62,647 nucleotides of DNA. Origin: Bradyrhizobium glycinis. Lineage in GTDB: Bacteria; Pseudomonadota; Alphaproteobacteria; Rhizobiales; Xanthobacteraceae. The stretch lies in contig NZ_JACCHQ010000035.1 of the NCBI RefSeq assembly GCF_016031655.1, forward strand, positions 1 through 62,647, read 5' to 3'. The notes beneath the pieces were generated by a model. The model saw only the letters and a program-made list of their open reading frames with translations. It had not been told where the DNA came from and did no database searches. Each line of letters begins with the position of its first letter. The first letter of the stretch is position 1. Below are positions 23,784 through 31,834 of this stretch, in pieces. Position numbers and translations under genes: made by a program.

Positions 23784-23834
23784 ACCGGCGTGCCCGCAAG
23801 GGTACCGTGGGTTCGAATCCCACCCCTTCCGCCA
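23745..23834 (+). tRNA. tRNA-Ser (anticodon UGA)
   Basis: Full class II tRNA with acceptor stem GGAAGGG/CCCTTCC, D-arm GCCGAGTGGTTTAAGGC, anticodon loop CTTGAAA (anticodon TGA), a long variable arm (CGTGCCCGCAAGGGTACC), T-loop GGTTCGAATCC and encoded GCCA end. The first 39 bases are shared with the left repeat at 9525-9563, so this intact copy has an element-derived 5' half and a chromosomal 3' half. Its expression must come from inside the element, for example from a promoter in 23677-23744 or read-through from int. Confidence 0.95.
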
Positions 23835-24005
23835 CCTGCAAGTCCGATAGTGTCCTAACCCGTCTTTCTGTGTCGAAGAAGTGCTTGAGACTAAAGCGCT
23901 TGTCCAACATCTCTGTTCGATGTTGTCCGACGCCGCACGACCTCATCCAAGCCTAAGCCGTGGGTTGGGACGTGGGTTTAGGCGGACACTTCACGGAGCA
24001 GGCGA

Positions 24006-24398
24006 ATGGGAAATCTGACCAAAAACGATGTGAAGAACGCAAAGCCTGGCGACAAACTCGCCGACGGCGGCGAGATAATCGAGAAGTCCCGCCATGGGCG
24101 GCCGCGCTCCGTTCAAATCAATTGCAGAGAATGTAGGACAAGTGGCCGACACTCGCCACGGAATTTGTACGTAGGAATTTACGCTGATGGACGTTGCTGG
24201 AATTTATCTTTGATTTCCTGCTGGCAATCGAGCCATGAGGCAGAAGACGTTTCCGCCAGACCTACCGTTGAACGGTTAAACATCTTGCCAGGGTTCCGCC
24301 GTTACGCATGCGTTGCGCGCAACGATCAGGGCCTAGCGTTGCACCGTTGCGTTACGCCTCCGCCACCCTACACGGGCGGGCGTAACCGCAACGCGTAA
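24006..24398 (+). pseudogene. Possible integrase remnant (P4-type N-terminus)
   Basis: The frame encodes 130 residues, but only the first 22 or so (LTKNDVKNAKPGDKLADGG) resemble the arm-binding domain DUF4102 of P4-type integrases. After that the sequence is Cys/Arg-rich and looks random. The ATG follows GGAG at good distance. Its position, just downstream of the tRNA 3' end and reading away from it, is where an integrase of a 3'-end-specific island would lie. It is likely a relic of an earlier, different element. Confidence 0.4.
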
Positions 24399-24399
24399 C
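24301..24399. repeat. Cluster of GTTACGC/GCGTAAC and GTTGC/GCAAC motifs
   Basis: GTTACGC occurs at 24301 and 24351 and its reverse complement at 24380 and 24393. A perfect 14-bp palindrome CGTTGCGCGCAACG lies at 24311-24324. The segments 24346-24358 and 24379-24392 form an imperfect inverted repeat. The array resembles protein-binding sites of a replication or integration module; no matching protein gene is nearby. Confidence 0.45.
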
Positions 24400-24488
24400 G
24401 CCCTCACGCGCGCGTAGCTGTTTCGTTTGACGCCGGGTGGCGGGACAGTTTCCGCATCCTACGGCATGACGGCGTGAGCCATTGTCAG

Positions 24489-24734
24489 TTAGGCGACCGG
24501 CTTCAAGGTCATCCGCATCGCCATGCCGGGATGCCAATTACATCCCGGCGGCTTGTAGTCCGATGATTGCCCCGTCGCTCTGCCTTTCCAGTAAGCGGCC
24601 GAACATTCGGCCTTCCTCAGATCGGCGTTGAGCAGGATCGTTTGGGCGCCGAAGTAAATAGCTGCGGCGCACAAAGCCACAAGTCCAAAAAAATTAAGAA
24701 AACCACGCCAATCGGCGTCCTCGACCTTACCCAT
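24489..24734 (-). CDS. Small single-helix membrane protein
   Basis: An 81-residue protein with a membrane helix near 12-34 (FLNFFGLVALCAAAIYFGAQ), and a polar tail with two Cys (RKAECSAAYWKG, PPGCNWHPG). ATG 24734 follows GTGGAG. Not recognised as a named family. Confidence 0.55.
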   Translation of the reverse strand: MGKVEDADWRGFLNFFGLVALCAAAIYFGAQTILLNADLRKAECSAAYWKGRATGQSSDYKPPGCNWHPGMAMRMTLKPVA

Positions 24735-25172
24735 GATACTCCACTCGCAATACGAGCGGAAACTATCACCGCAACTCCGTCGTAGGCAACCCCAGGCAAC
24801 CGGCGGACAGCGGCGTGTGAGCCAGGAGCATCATTGCAAGCTGCCTAGATTGGTCTCAGTCAGCATGCGGGCCCCGAGGTAATGCCGACGCAAGGCAGCC
24901 TCGATAATCCCGAACACCGCTTCCGGCATCTCGTCGGATGGCGCGATCTGCTCGATTAGGTCTACGGCCCACGCTGCATCGCGAATCTGATACTGGATGA
25001 GTGCTCGGCTTGGTCAGCCAAGTGCGGCGCTTCAGATCAGACGCTTATTGCAATTGTTCTGATTATTTTGGCGTTGGCCCGTAAGGGCAGGGGCGTGCAC
25101 CACGCTCCGCGCGCGGCCGTTGCCGCACGCGTTCCGCCCCCGTCTCCTCGGGCATGCAACTGAAGCCCACCT
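24735..25172. other. Gene-poor accessory stretch
   Basis: No intact gene is seen in these 438 bp apart from the fragment at 24831-25013. The DNA upstream of 25173 is mixed GC-rich and AT-rich without repeats that I can identify. Confidence 0.35.
24831..25013 (-). pseudogene. C-terminal fragment of an unknown gene
   Basis: This minus-strand frame reads as believable protein (LIQYQIRDAAWAVDLIEQI, then FGIIEAALRRHYLGARML) and ends at a TGA at 24833-24831, but an in-frame stop lies just upstream and there is no start codon before an internal Met. It therefore looks like a truncated or frameshifted remnant in the accessory region. Confidence 0.35.
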
Positions 25173-25781
25173 TCAGCTCTTCGTATCACCGCCCTTCAGC
25201 GCGTCCCAGGCGGCCTTGTTGGCCTGGTCGAACGCTTTGCGGGATTCGGCGAGTGCGGCGCTCATCACCGACCAGGACTCGCTGCCGGCCTGCTTCAGCT
25301 TTTGCAGGCGTGCTTCGGCTTCGGAGGCCTCGGACTTCATCTGCTTGAGCGCGGCGTCGACGTCCACGGTGCGGGCTGCAACGACCTTGCCTGCGGCCTC
25401 GCGGAATTTCTCTGCGGCTTCGCCCCAGGCCTTGGCCTGTGCAGCGGCAAGATCCCTGAACGTGGCCTGTTGCTGCTCCAGCTGTTTGCCGGCGCTTTCG
25501 AAGTAGGTTTTCATCTGGGCTTCGAATGCGTTCCATTGCCGCTCCAACTCGGCCTTGGCGTCCGCCCACGCTGCTTCACCCTCGTTCGCCTTGGCCTTGA
25601 GCAGCGCCTGAAACTCGCCGCGGCGCTGCGTCAGGTCGGACAGGAGCTGATCGGTCTTCACCTTGGACTCGGCCTTGGCCTGGCCGGCCTTGACCGCGAA
25701 CGAGGCCAACGCGGCGTCCATTTCGTCGATCCGCTCCTTGGCCCAGTTGAGATAGAAATGCATGCTGCTCTGCTGTGACAT
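25173..25781 (-). CDS. Apolipoprotein-like coiled-coil protein
   Basis: A 202-residue, Ala/Glu/Lys/Gln-rich protein of continuous amphipathic helix (WADAKAELERQWNAFEAQMK, AKAWGEAAEKFREAAGKVVA) and no signal peptide, resembling the repetitive apolipoprotein A/E-like or phasin-like proteins of rhizobia. It may bind membranes, granules or lipids. ATG 25781 (MSQQSSMHFYLNW) was chosen over an earlier in-frame start. Transcribed divergently to the small membrane peptide at 25966. Confidence 0.65.
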   Translation of the reverse strand: MSQQSSMHFYLNWAKERIDEMDAALASFAVKAGQAKAESKVKTDQLLSDLTQRRGEFQALLKAKANEGEAAWADAKAELERQWNAFEAQMKTYFESAGKQLEQQQATFRDLAAAQAKAWGEAAEKFREAAGKVVAARTVDVDAALKQMKSEASEAEARLQKLKQAGSESWSVMSAALAESRKAFDQANKAAWDALKGGDTKS

Positions 25782-25965
25782 GGCGGTCTCGGTTGATTTG
25801 CGTGAGGTCAATTTTCCAGAGCTTCGGCTTGTTGGTATTGACCTGTCTCAATGAAGCTGTGGAGGGAGCGCAGCGCGCCCGAGCCGAGGGACGCACGAAC
25901 CTGCGGCAGGAACACTATCCAATGTGGGAAATTGGCCCGACAGGACGCTTCAAAGCGGGCAACGC

Positions 25966-26070
25966 ATGTTCTTCTTTTTCTCGAACCGGCTGGGCTGTCT
26001 CGGCTCGCTGGTGATCTCCGGCCTGGTCACGGTGGCGCTGCTCCTCCTGCTCGGAGTAGTTCGGTTCTGA
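25966..26070 (+). CDS. 34-residue membrane peptide
   Basis: A tiny gene encoding FFFFSNRLGCLGSLVISGL followed by a Leu-rich hydrophobic end, TVALLLLLGVVRF. Similar FFFFSNRLGC...-type peptides occur widely in rhizobia (from memory). It is a single-helix inner-membrane peptide of unknown role. There is no strong ribosome binding site (only GCGGG). Confidence 0.55.
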   Translation: MFFFFSNRLGCLGSLVISGLVTVALLLLLGVVRF

Positions 26071-26182
26071 TCATCAGCGCCTGGGATCTAATCCGTCATC
26101 TCCGCTGTCGCGATGGTGCTCCCTCAGGAACTTGGCTCCAGCTCGCCAGTTGTTCGCAGTCTCGACCACACGGAGAGCAGCC

Positions 26183-26479
26183 TTGGAAAGCACCATCATT
26201 GGAGAATTCGATACGCGCCGCGGCGCCGAGCTTGCGGTTGAGCATGTCGTGCAGGAATGCGGCGTGCCGCGAGGCGACGTCTTCGTCCAGCCTGCCGGCG
26301 CTGCGAACACGGTGGGAACACGCGCGGCAGGTCCTGACGTCAAGACAGCGCCCACTCCGGAGGGGCGGCAGAAGCTGGAAGGTCTGATCGAGGTGTCCGT
26401 CGATTTTCACGGCGATGCCCCTGAGAAAATTGCGGATGTTTTGAGGAGCGCCGGCGCGAAGACCGTCCGCACCAAATGA
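26183..26479 (+). CDS. Small stress-associated-like hypothetical protein
   Basis: A 98-residue protein read from a TTG at 26183 with GGAG upstream. The first strand TIIGEFDTRRGAELAVEHVV and later AGLIEVSV-like end (GLIEVSVDFHGDAPEKIADVL) suggest a ferredoxin-like alpha/beta fold, as in general stress protein 17M-like and related proteins that bind surfaces of unknown partners. An upstream in-frame ATG at 26132 would add 17 residues without such character. It precedes the PLD gene by 6 bp and may be co-transcribed. Confidence 0.6.
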   Translation: MESTIIGEFDTRRGAELAVEHVVQECGVPRGDVFVQPAGAANTVGTRAAGPDVKTAPTPEGRQKLEGLIEVSVDFHGDAPEKIADVLRSAGAKTVRTK

Positions 26480-26485
26480 CGAATT

Positions 26486-28705
26486 GTGCGATGGGCCCAG
26501 TCAGCGCCGGACGTCCGGCATTCGCATCGAACCGCAGCCGTTGACGGCGTGGAACCCCTTGAGCCTCCAGCGCGTTTAGACGCAAACGCGAATTGCGAGG
26601 TCCATCTGCTTCAGAGTTCATCGACACTGACTCCCGGCGACACCGTCTGGCGGCGGTGCAAGGCGCGGCGCGTGGCGGTTCTGAACGATGCCGCTGCCTA
26701 TTTCGCAGCCCTGCGGGAGGCCCTGCTTCAGGCGCAGGATCTCGTCTACATCGTCGGATGGGATATTCATAGCAGGACGCGCCTGGTCGGAGCCTCCGGA
26801 CATGCCGATGATGGCCTGCCTGAGGAGCTCGGTCCCTTCCTGCGCGCCCTGGTGCAGCGCCGGCCCGCCTTGCGCATCAACATCCTCGTCTGGGACTTCG
26901 TCTCGTTTTACGCTTCCGAGAGGGAGTGGAATTCCGCGGCGAAGTTCACCGCCGACACCGATGGCCGCGTCCGGTTTCATCTGGACGCCACGCTTCCGTT
27001 CGGTTCGGCGCAACACCAGAAGGTCGTCTGTGTCGACGGATCACTGGCATTCGTCGGCGGCCTCGATCTGACGATCAGGCGCTGGGACACGAGTGACCAT
27101 CGCGCCGACAATTCCATGCGCTGCGACCCTCAGCGCAAGCCGTATCCGCCGTTTCACGACGTTCAGTGCCTGGTCGACGGCGAGGCCGCGGAGCAGCTGT
27201 TCGCCCTCGCGGAGCAACGCTGGCGTGCGGCTGGCCAACCGGCCGATGAACGGCGCGCACTGAGGAACGGTCGCTGGCCGGCGAACGTGCCTGTCGAGGC
27301 CGAGCACTTGCCGGTCGGGATCGCCAGGACCGAGGTGGTCTGTCCTGCAGGCTCGACCATCAAGGAGGTCGAACGCTCTTTCATTGCGGCGATCCGGTCG
27401 GCAACGAGCTTCGTGTACATCGAAAATCAATTCACCAGCGCGACCAGGATGGCGCAAGAATTGGCGGAGCAGATGCGCCGCGTGCCGTCGCTTCGGGTTC
27501 TGGTCGTCGCTCCGAAACTGCATTCCTCGTGGCTTGAATCCCAGGCCATGCAGAACGGACGTGGCGCCTTCATCGACTGCTTCAGCACGGCTGGCGTGGC
27601 CGATCGCATCCGCTTCGTCTATCCGGTCTCCCGCAGCGGGACCAAGGAAGCCGCCGTGATGGTGCACAGCAAGCTCATGGTCGTCGATGACCGGATCTTG
27701 CGGATCGGCTCGGCCAATTTGAACAATCGTTCCATGGGCGCCGACAGCGAATGCGACCTCATCTTCGAAGCTGAATCCGAGCAGCATCGGGATTTCATCG
27801 CTTCGGTCCGCCGTCGCCTCATCGCTCATTTCTGCGGTCTCGACGAGCAGGCCGTCACGCAAAACGAGCATCGGCTGTTTGCCATGCTGGACCAGATGTC
27901 GAAAAAGGGTGGGGCGAAGACGCTGCGAAAAGTGGAGTCCTCGGTTCTGACCAGCACGCTGGCCACCCTGGTTCAGCCGGTGGCGGACCCTGAACTGCCC
28001 CTTCATCTGGAGCGCGCGGCGTCGCGCATGTGGAGCACGAAGACGATCATGGGGATCGCCTCGATCGCGCTGGCGCTTCTTGGACTGGCGCTGGCCTGGA
28101 CGTACACGTCCCTGAGCGATTACGCCGATGCGGGCCGGATCTCCTCGTTCCTGTCTGCCTATTCGCAGTCCGTCTGGGGACCGCCATTCGCGATTGCGGC
28201 CTTTGTCGTCGGCGGGCTGGTCATCTTTCCGGTTCTCGTGCTCATTGCTGCGACTGCCGCCGCCCTTGGGCCATGGCTGGGTTTCGTCACCGCAATGGCG
28301 GGCGTCTCGCTGAGCGCGCTCCTCCTTTTTGCGATCGGACGGTTCCTGGGCCGAGAGCGCCTTCAGCGCTTGCTGGGACGCCGTGCCGCGCGCATCCAGG
28401 AACGCGTTGTCGGTAAGGGAATCCTGGCCGTCGTCGTCATCCGGATGATTCCGATCGCCCCATTCTCGCTGGTGAACGTCGTGGCCGGTGCGAGCACGCT
28501 GCCGCTCCGTGACTTCCTGGTCGGAACGCTGCTGGGCATGATGCCCGGTATTCTCGCCATGGCCGTTCTTGGCGCCCAGATCGCAGATCTGGCCAGGAAT
28601 GCGTCCTGGAGCAACGTATTGCTGCTCACGCTGGCATTTCTGGGCTGGCTGGGCGTCTGTGCGGGCGCTCAATTCCTCGCGACGTGGCTCGCCGGGAGGC
28701 GCTGA
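26486..28705 (+). CDS. Phospholipase D-family protein fused to a VTT (DedA-like) domain
   Basis: A 739-residue membrane protein. Two HKD catalytic motifs (HQKVVCVDG near 178 and HSKLMVVDDRILRIGSANLNNR near 393) identify a phospholipase D/cardiolipin-synthase-type active site. From about 515, membrane helices and the VTT/SNARE-associated motif (GRFLGRERLQRLL, FSLVNVVAGASTLPLRDF) follow. It could make or hydrolyse phospholipids and move or flip them in one protein. It overlaps the EEP gene by one base. The GTG at 26486 is far upstream of the domain; a GTG at 26549 is an alternative start. Confidence 0.85.
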   Translation: MRWAQSAPDVRHSHRTAAVDGVEPLEPPARLDANANCEVHLLQSSSTLTPGDTVWRRCKARRVAVLNDAAAYFAALREALLQAQDLVYIVGWDIHSRTRLVGASGHADDGLPEELGPFLRALVQRRPALRINILVWDFVSFYASEREWNSAAKFTADTDGRVRFHLDATLPFGSAQHQKVVCVDGSLAFVGGLDLTIRRWDTSDHRADNSMRCDPQRKPYPPFHDVQCLVDGEAAEQLFALAEQRWRAAGQPADERRALRNGRWPANVPVEAEHLPVGIARTEVVCPAGSTIKEVERSFIAAIRSATSFVYIENQFTSATRMAQELAEQMRRVPSLRVLVVAPKLHSSWLESQAMQNGRGAFIDCFSTAGVADRIRFVYPVSRSGTKEAAVMVHSKLMVVDDRILRIGSANLNNRSMGADSECDLIFEAESEQHRDFIASVRRRLIAHFCGLDEQAVTQNEHRLFAMLDQMSKKGGAKTLRKVESSVLTSTLATLVQPVADPELPLHLERAASRMWSTKTIMGIASIALALLGLALAWTYTSLSDYADAGRISSFLSAYSQSVWGPPFAIAAFVVGGLVIFPVLVLIAATAAALGPWLGFVTAMAGVSLSALLLFAIGRFLGRERLQRLLGRRAARIQERVVGKGILAVVVIRMIPIAPFSLVNVVAGASTLPLRDFLVGTLLGMMPGILAMAVLGAQIADLARNASWSNVLLLTLAFLGWLGVCAGAQFLATWLAGRR

Positions 28706-29379
28706 TGGTGCCGATGCGCTTCATGACGTGGAATGTGCACGGCACGTTCAATCTCAATCCGACGTTCGATCTGGAGGGTGTTTGCTCCATCATTCGCAAA
28801 TGGTCACCGGACGTCGTCGCGCTTCAGGAGGTGGATTCCCGATCGCGGTCGGACGATCCGTTCGCGAAGCTGGCGCGTGTCGTCGGCGATCATCGCATTC
28901 ATGCCAAGTCGATCGTCACGGAGGACGGTGACTACGGCCAGATGCTCATGAGCCGCTTTCCGTTCTCCAGCGTGCCCGAGATCGTCGACGTCTCGTATCG
29001 GGAGCGGGAGCCGCGCAGGGCGATCGCGACGGGATTGCTGACGCCTTTCGGCGACGTCCGCGTGGTCGCCACTCATCTCGGCCTCAGCATCCACGAGCGT
29101 TATGCGCAGGCTCAGGCCGTGGTGAGCCTGGTGAAGCCGGAAAGGACCGTCGTTCTCGGCGATTTCAATGACTGGTTCTGGGTGAAATCGGTGCGGCGCG
29201 TGCTCGCGCAGGTCTGCCCGAACCGGACGCGGCTGCGGACCTTTCCGGCGTATCTGCCTTTGCTTCGGCTCGACCGCATCTATGCAACGCGGGACAGCCG
29301 GCTCGACAAGGTCTGGACCGACCAAGGGGCGAGAGCCTATTCGGACCATTTGCCCGTGATTGCGGACATCACGATCTGA
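28705..29379 (+). CDS. Endonuclease/exonuclease/phosphatase (EEP) family protein
   Basis: A 224-residue DNase I-like fold hydrolase with motifs FMTWNVHGTF near 6, VVALQEVDSR near 38, VVATHLGLS near 127, VVLGDFNDWF near 151 and YSDHLPVIADI at the end. All catalytic residues (Asn, Glu, Asp/Asn, Asp/His) are present. Start ATG 28705 overlaps the PLD stop (TGATG). An EEP gene next to a cardiolipin-synthase-like gene also occurs in E. coli (ybhP beside clsB), so a phospholipid-phosphatase-like role in the same pathway is plausible. Confidence 0.82.
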   Translation: MVPMRFMTWNVHGTFNLNPTFDLEGVCSIIRKWSPDVVALQEVDSRSRSDDPFAKLARVVGDHRIHAKSIVTEDGDYGQMLMSRFPFSSVPEIVDVSYREREPRRAIATGLLTPFGDVRVVATHLGLSIHERYAQAQAVVSLVKPERTVVLGDFNDWFWVKSVRRVLAQVCPNRTRLRTFPAYLPLLRLDRIYATRDSRLDKVWTDQGARAYSDHLPVIADITI

Positions 29380-29550
29380 TGGCTCCGGCGCGCGGAGCGC
29401 GGGCGGGCTCTGACGCCATTGAGAAAAGCGTTTTGGTATAGGGACTTAGCTACTGTGCATGGGGTTGTTTTCGCAGAACTTCATGCCCCCGGCCAACGCT
29501 CTCGAGCGGGACCATGCGGAACTTTTTCCTCACGGCCACGTTCATTCGGC

Positions 29551-29742
29551 ATGACTGAAGACCTTTCCTTCCGACGCAAACCCCTGACTCCCGAACAGCG
29601 CCACGCGCGCGATGCGGCTCGCCGGATCGAGGCCGAGAAGGCCATGCGCGACCACGAAGCGGCGCAGAAGGCGTTCTATGCCAACAAGGAACGGCTGAAG
29701 GCCGAGCGGCTGGCGCGCGAAGCGGCGGCGGCGAAGGGCTGA
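29551..29742 (+). CDS. Small basic/acidic helical protein
   Basis: A 63-residue protein of continuous charged helix (EQRHARDAARRIEAEKAMRD, ERLKAERLAREAAAAKG). Conserved small proteins of this form are usual in Bradyrhizobium; role unknown. Start ATG 29551 marks where the charged sequence begins; upstream codons are not protein-like. Confidence 0.6.
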   Translation: MTEDLSFRRKPLTPEQRHARDAARRIEAEKAMRDHEAAQKAFYANKERLKAERLAREAAAAKG

Positions 29743-29760
29743 GCGAACGCGCTTCGCCGC

Positions 29761-29940
29761 TCAATCTCCAAAATCGCATCTGCTGGCGGCCTGCATTTGA
29801 TCGTCGGCCGCCAATGCCGCTTGGGTGTCCGCTTCCCACCGGTAGGCTTGACGGCGCTCGGCTTCCGGGAGGAAGCTTCTGATGATCCAAAACTGACGTG
29901 AACCACGGAGACGTTCGTTCCCAGCAAGTCCGATCCTCAT
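29761..29940 (-). CDS. Possible small hypothetical protein
   Basis: A 59-residue frame (RGSRQFWIIRSFLPEAERRQ, YRWEADTQAALAADD) with plausible composition, transcribed divergently from the DUF1476 gene. No ribosome binding site is visible before the ATG at 29940, so it may be only an open frame. Confidence 0.4.
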   Translation of the reverse strand: MRIGLAGNERLRGSRQFWIIRSFLPEAERRQAYRWEADTQAALAADDQMQAASRCDFGD

Positions 29941-29964
29941 CAGCGACGCAGAATGGAGCTGACC

Positions 29965-30285
29965 ATGACCACGTTCGACAAGCGCGAGCAGGGCTTTGAA
30001 GCCAAATTCGCCCACGACGAGGAATTCATGTTCAAGGCCACCGCGCGGTCCAACAAGCTGCTCGGGCTGTGGGCCGCAGGCCAGCTCGGGCTCAGTGGCG
30101 ATGCCGCGGCAAGCTACGCAACGGCGCTGGTGACGGACCATCTGGAGAGCCGGACGATGGACGATGTGGTCGGCAAGGTCTCGGGCGATCTCGCAGGCAA
30201 GGGGATCGCGCGCGAGCAGGTCGCCGCCAGGCTCCAGGAATGTCTGCACCAGGCGCTGGCGCAGCTCGAAGCGGACCAGCAATGA
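29965..30285 (+). CDS. ATP synthase inhibitor zeta subunit (DUF1476)
   Basis: A 106-residue protein with N-terminus TTFDKREQGFEAKFAHDEE, the signature of the alphaproteobacterial zeta subunit (DUF1476), an intrinsic inhibitor that enters the F1 rotor interface and blocks ATP hydrolysis. The four-helix C-terminal part is intact. ATG 29965 has GGAGC upstream. Runs alone between unrelated genes. Confidence 0.9.
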   Translation: MTTFDKREQGFEAKFAHDEEFMFKATARSNKLLGLWAAGQLGLSGDAAASYATALVTDHLESRTMDDVVGKVSGDLAGKGIAREQVAARLQECLHQALAQLEADQQ

Positions 30286-30304
30286 CACCTGCCGCAGCGC
30301 GTCA

Positions 30305-30880
30305 TTAGGCGCGCTTGCGCATCCCGGACTCGCTGATCTTGTCGACATAGGCGATGCCGAGCGCCGACACGATGAAGGTGATGTGGATCAGCACCTGCCA
30401 CATTACGCCGGTCTCGGTGAAGCCGGCGCGGTTCGAGCCCAAATTGCCGGCCTCGATGAAGGTGCGCAGCAGCGCGATCGAGGAGATGCCAATAATGGCC
30501 ATGGCGAGCTTGATCTTCAGGACGCTGGCATTGACGTGGCCGAGCCATTCCGGCTCGTCGGGATGGCCCTGGAGGTCGAGCCGAGATACGAACGTCTCGT
30601 AGCCGCCGACGATCACCATCACGAGCAGATTGGAGATCATCACGACGTCGATCAGCGCCAGCACGCTCATCATGATCTGCTGCTCGGTGAGGTCGAGGGC
30701 GTGCCAGGAGAGGTGCCACAGCTCTTTCAGGAACAGCGCAATGTAGACGCACTGCGCCACGATCAGTCCGAGATAGAGCGGCAGCTGCAGCCAGCGCGAG
30801 CCGAAGATGATCATCGGCAGCGGGCCGAGCTGCGGCGAGGGCGGGCGGGGACCGGTTCTTGTCTCAGGCTCAACCGACAT
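30305..30880 (-). CDS. YqhA/UPF0114-family membrane protein
   Basis: A 191-residue inner-membrane protein with about four helices: WLQLPLYLGLIVAQCVYIAL, IDVVMISNLLVMVIVGGYE, LKIKLAMAIIGISSIALLR and ITFIVSALGIAYVDKI. This arrangement and the GGYETFVSRL segment mark the UPF0114/TIGR00645 family; its function is not established. I start at ATG 30880; an in-frame start 17 codons earlier has no good site. Confidence 0.85.
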   Translation of the reverse strand: MSVEPETRTGPRPPSPQLGPLPMIIFGSRWLQLPLYLGLIVAQCVYIALFLKELWHLSWHALDLTEQQIMMSVLALIDVVMISNLLVMVIVGGYETFVSRLDLQGHPDEPEWLGHVNASVLKIKLAMAIIGISSIALLRTFIEAGNLGSNRAGFTETGVMWQVLIHITFIVSALGIAYVDKISESGMRKRA

Positions 30881-31036
30881 TCGGGCAGCACCCTCGCATC
30901 GCGACGATCTCGCCGTCATGTACCCCGACAAGATGGCTGGCGGAAGATGCGCCGCGCGCCTGCCGCCTTCCGCGGGCTATGCCGTTTCGTGCTACCGTGC
31001 CAGCCGCCGGAGACGGCGGCGAGCGGGAGGTCGGGC

Positions 31037-31327
31037 ATGTCTCGGAGCGGCTTTGGCAAGTGGTTCGGCGCAATCGTGTGCGCCGGCGCCACGGTGGTCA
31101 CTGCAGGTGGCGCCGAGGTCTCGGCGACGCCGCTGACGCCGTTTCGCTACGAGGCGCAGGCCCAGCGCCATTGCCCGCGCGACAAGGTCGTCTGGCTCGA
31201 CTTCGGGAAGGGCGTCTATTATCGCAAGGGGCAGAAGCGCTACGGCCAGGGCTTCGACGGCAGCTTCGTCTGCCAGAACGAGGCCCGCGGCAGCTTCTAT
31301 CGCCGCTCGCTGTTGGGCCTGCGCTGA
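31037..31327 (+). CDS. Small exported protein with a basic C-terminus
   Basis: A 96-residue protein with a signal peptide (FGAIVCAGATVVTAGGAEVSA) and a conserved-looking mature part, QRHCPRDKVVWLDFGKGVYY then GSFVCQNEARGSFYRRSLLG, with two Cys that may pair. ATG 31037 follows GGGAGG. Such proteins are common and uncharacterised in Bradyrhizobium. Confidence 0.65.
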   Translation: MSRSGFGKWFGAIVCAGATVVTAGGAEVSATPLTPFRYEAQAQRHCPRDKVVWLDFGKGVYYRKGQKRYGQGFDGSFVCQNEARGSFYRRSLLGLR

Positions 31328-31360
31328 GCGGCGGGTTTCGGCGGCTGGCGGACGCGCCGG

Positions 31361-31489
31361 CTATTTCCGTGGCGGCAGCCTGACCGGCACATGCGGGGAG
31401 GTGCTGATGACCCGGGGGCTTCCATCCGGATAGGTGCGGTCGCCGCGGATCAGGGATTCCAGGACCAGGAAGAACTTCTCGGCAAGCAT
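31361..31489 (-). CDS. 42-residue conserved small protein
   Basis: A tiny gene starting LAEKFFLVLESLIRG and ending RVISTSPHVPVRLPPRK. Small proteins of this LAxKFFLVLExLI...VSTxPHVPVxLP type recur in Bradyrhizobium genomes (from memory). GAGGGT lies nine bases before the ATG at 31489. Function unknown; it may be a regulatory or adaptor peptide. Confidence 0.6.
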   Translation of the reverse strand: MLAEKFFLVLESLIRGDRTYPDGSPRVISTSPHVPVRLPPRK

Positions 31490-31632
31490 TTGCGTCACCC
31501 TCGTTGGTGATGGCCTCTTGCAATTGGTCGAGGCGCCGAACGCAATAATTCAATCAACTGAATGGGAGCGGGGACAGCTGCGCCTGCTGCGCCGCAATGG
31601 AGAGAACCGTATTGGATAGCAGGACGTGCGGT

Positions 31633-31731
31633 TCAGCCAAACGCCAGGGCGACGAGACTCGAGCAGAGCAGCACCAAGCCGCCGGCGGTCAAGGCCAGGA
31701 AGCTATCCGATACGAGGTCATGATTACGCAT
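31633..31731 (-). CDS. 32-residue membrane peptide
   Basis: A single-helix peptide (SDSFLALTAGGLVLLCSSLV) with a short polar start RNHDLV. AGGTG is well placed before the ATG at 31731. One of several minute membrane peptides in this region; function unknown. Confidence 0.5.
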   Translation of the reverse strand: MRNHDLVSDSFLALTAGGLVLLCSSLVALAFG

Positions 31732-31834
31732 GGGACACCTGCCGCTCTCGTGTTCGATGCGCGACCGGATCGACCAAGACCGTCCGAACGCGCCGCTTTG
31801 AAAGAGGTGATGCTTGCCGTCCGCGCGAGTGCCT

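Noticed and set aside
27041..28672. A 543-residue minus-strand frame opposite the PLD/VTT gene
   Set aside because: Both HKD motifs and the VTT motif are on the plus strand; the other frame has Asp/Gln/Arg-rich shadow composition.
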